Origin: Elusimicrobiota bacterium
GTDB lineage: Bacteria; Elusimicrobiota; Elusimicrobia; UBA1565; UBA9628
Length of the DNA: 6,644 nucleotides
Reading direction: 5' to 3'
NCBI GenBank assembly: GCA_023249695.1
Contig: JAHFCD010000133.1
Span: forward strand, 1-6,644
Shown: positions 5,948 through 6,644 of the stretch, piece by piece
Numbering within the stretch: position 1 is the first letter of the stretch
Layout: the number at the start of each line of letters is the position of its first letter
Translations under genes and position numbers: made by a program
Notes under the pieces: generated by a model
Told to the model about the DNA's origin: nothing
The model's input: only the letters and a program-made list of their open reading frames with translations
Database searches by the model: none

Positions 5948-6274
5948 ATGCGTTATTCCTTGGACCAAGAGCGCAATGAGGTCACTTTTCTCTTCGGTTC
6001 GAAGGTTTACCGCAAAGAGGCACTCTACGGGGCCGGGCTGGTCTTCAGCGACCGGGCCTTCGTATACCTCGAGGCCAAGGGGAGGTCCGGGCTTTCCATA
6101 ACCCTGCAAGGCAAGAAGCCCCTGGCCAAAAAGCAGCTTTGCGCCCTGGCGGGAGAGTTCCATAACGAGCTCCTCAACCAGACTTTGCGCTGGATGGTGG
6201 CCAAGCATAACCGCCGAACGAAGGACGCCATCGTGGCCCAGGCCCTGTTCGCGGCGCACACCCCGAAAGCCTGA
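5948..6274 (+). CDS. hxsD: His-Xaa-Ser system protein HxsD-like
   Basis: A small cytoplasmic protein of 108 residues, the usual HxsD size, belonging to a predicted peptide-modification system with radical SAM maturases. The evidence is the overall pattern: a central FSDRAFVYLEAKG (33-45), then SGLSITLQGKKPL, then the most characteristic helix, LAGEFHNELLNQTLRWMVAK (67-86), ending with a KDAIVAQALF stretch (92-101). From memory this matches the HxsD pattern of 'EF-NELL-Q-LR' followed by a helix ending in 'I--QAF'. Its position directly before an HxsB-like gene, with the stop and next start overlapping in TGATG, strongly supports the call. HxsD biochemistry is not established; a role in binding the precursor or assisting the maturase is inferred. 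Cys65 is the only cysteine. Confidence 0.85.
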   Translation: MRYSLDQERNEVTFLFGSKVYRKEALYGAGLVFSDRAFVYLEAKGRSGLSITLQGKKPLAKKQLCALAGEFHNELLNQTLRWMVAKHNRRTKDAIVAQALFAAHTPKA

Positions 6275-6644
6275 TGCCCACCCTGAAAACGCCCGACGCC
6301 GCGTTCCCGATGCCGACGGCGGCGGCCCTGCGCAAGCTCGGCGATTTTTTTCTGCGCAAGGTCGGCGGCCGCTATTTGATCTCCAACGACTGGGGCTATT
6401 ACGCGCTGCTCGAGCCCGCCCAATTCAAAGATTTCGTCGCGGGCCGCATCCCCCAGGATGGGCCGCTCTGGCTGGAGCTGAAGTCGAAGGGCTTCCTCAA
6501 GGGCCATCAGGATTTCGCCGATTTGACGGCGAAATTCAAAGGCCATAACTCCTTTCTCTGGAAGGGGCCCAGCCTCCACATCGTCGTCTTGACCCTCAGG
6601 TGCAACCTCAAGTGCGTCTACTGCCATTCCAGCGTCGTCGGCGT
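6274..6644 (+). CDS. hxsB: His-Xaa-Ser system radical SAM maturase HxsB-like, 3' partial
   Basis: The first 123 codons of a radical SAM peptide maturase that runs off the window. The N-terminal domain has GDFFLRKVGGRYLISNDWGY (23-42), LWLELKSKGFL (65-75) and FLWKGPSLHIVVLTLRCN (94-111). I recognise these as the HxsB pattern of 'RYLLTND-G-y', 'L--KGFl' and 'f-GPSLHIVV-TLRCN'. The radical SAM cluster motif is CNLKCVYC, with Cys110, Cys114 and Cys117. The rest of the barrel and any SPASM cluster are outside. The ATG at 6274 overlaps the HxsD-like stop by one base, and only a weak GAAAG precedes it, so translation is probably coupled; ATG 6310 is a less likely start. It is predicted to modify a peptide or protein encoded nearby. 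Confidence 0.9.
   Translation, partial: MPTLKTPDAAFPMPTAAALRKLGDFFLRKVGGRYLISNDWGYYALLEPAQFKDFVAGRIPQDGPLWLELKSKGFLKGHQDFADLTAKFKGHNSFLWKGPSLHIVVLTLRCNLKCVYCHSSVVG

Noticed and set aside
5929..5979. 16-codon open frame (MGGTPVYALFLGPRAQ) overlapping the HxsD-like start, considered as a short precursor peptide
   Set aside because: It has no ribosome-binding site of its own, no Cys or repeat, and covers the Shine-Dalgarno of the HxsD-like gene; probably chance.
6025..6627. Antisense open frame opposite the HxsD/HxsB-like genes
   Set aside because: No recognisable features and no ribosome-binding site; the opposite strand encodes conserved Hxs proteins in a coupled pair.

Overview
The window is GC-rich bacterial DNA, tightly packed with genes and containing no rRNA, tRNA, CRISPR array or recognisable insertion sequence. 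The most lineage-specific clue is the small exported protein at 5459-5905. It carries a 'SVTLTTYYPAPSGVYTN' segment followed by a degenerate 'V-IG...P-EKLEIGGNIKASG' segment, a combination I associate from memory with Elusimicrobiota surface proteins. The organism is therefore probably a free-living Elusimicrobiota member or a related diderm lineage. This is an inference, not a database result.

Region 1 (1-3655, + strand) is a polyamine-type ABC importer operon in the order A-D-B-C. It holds an ATPase (PotA-like, 5' end cut by the window), a Tat-type lipoprotein solute-binding protein (PotD/PotF-like), and two permeases (PotB-like and PotC-like). The genes overlap by 8 and 4 bases or are 11 bases apart, so they form one transcription unit whose promoter lies outside the window. 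The binding protein should deliver a cationic polyamine to the two-permease channel, and the ATPase drives import.

Region 2 (3652-5414) has a radical SAM enzyme on the - strand. Its stop codon shares a CTAG palindrome with the stop of the PotC-like gene. An unrecognised 276-residue protein is divergent from it on the + strand. The two start from GTG codons only 34 bases apart, each with a -10-like hexamer placed so that the transcripts could be leaderless. A stem-loop terminator candidate closes the second gene.

Region 3 (5408-6644, + strand) begins with the best promoter in the window (TTGTTT, 17 bp, TGTTATACT). It reads into a 148-residue exported protein ending in FCCPR, then an HxsD-like protein, then the start of an HxsB-like radical SAM maturase that runs off the window. 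This is the front of a His-Xaa-Ser (Hxs) peptide-modification system. The usual His-Xaa-Ser repeat substrate (HxsA) and second maturase (HxsC) are not visible. The exported Cys-rich protein sits first in the operon, where a substrate or surface partner could be expected, and this is the most interesting part of the window.
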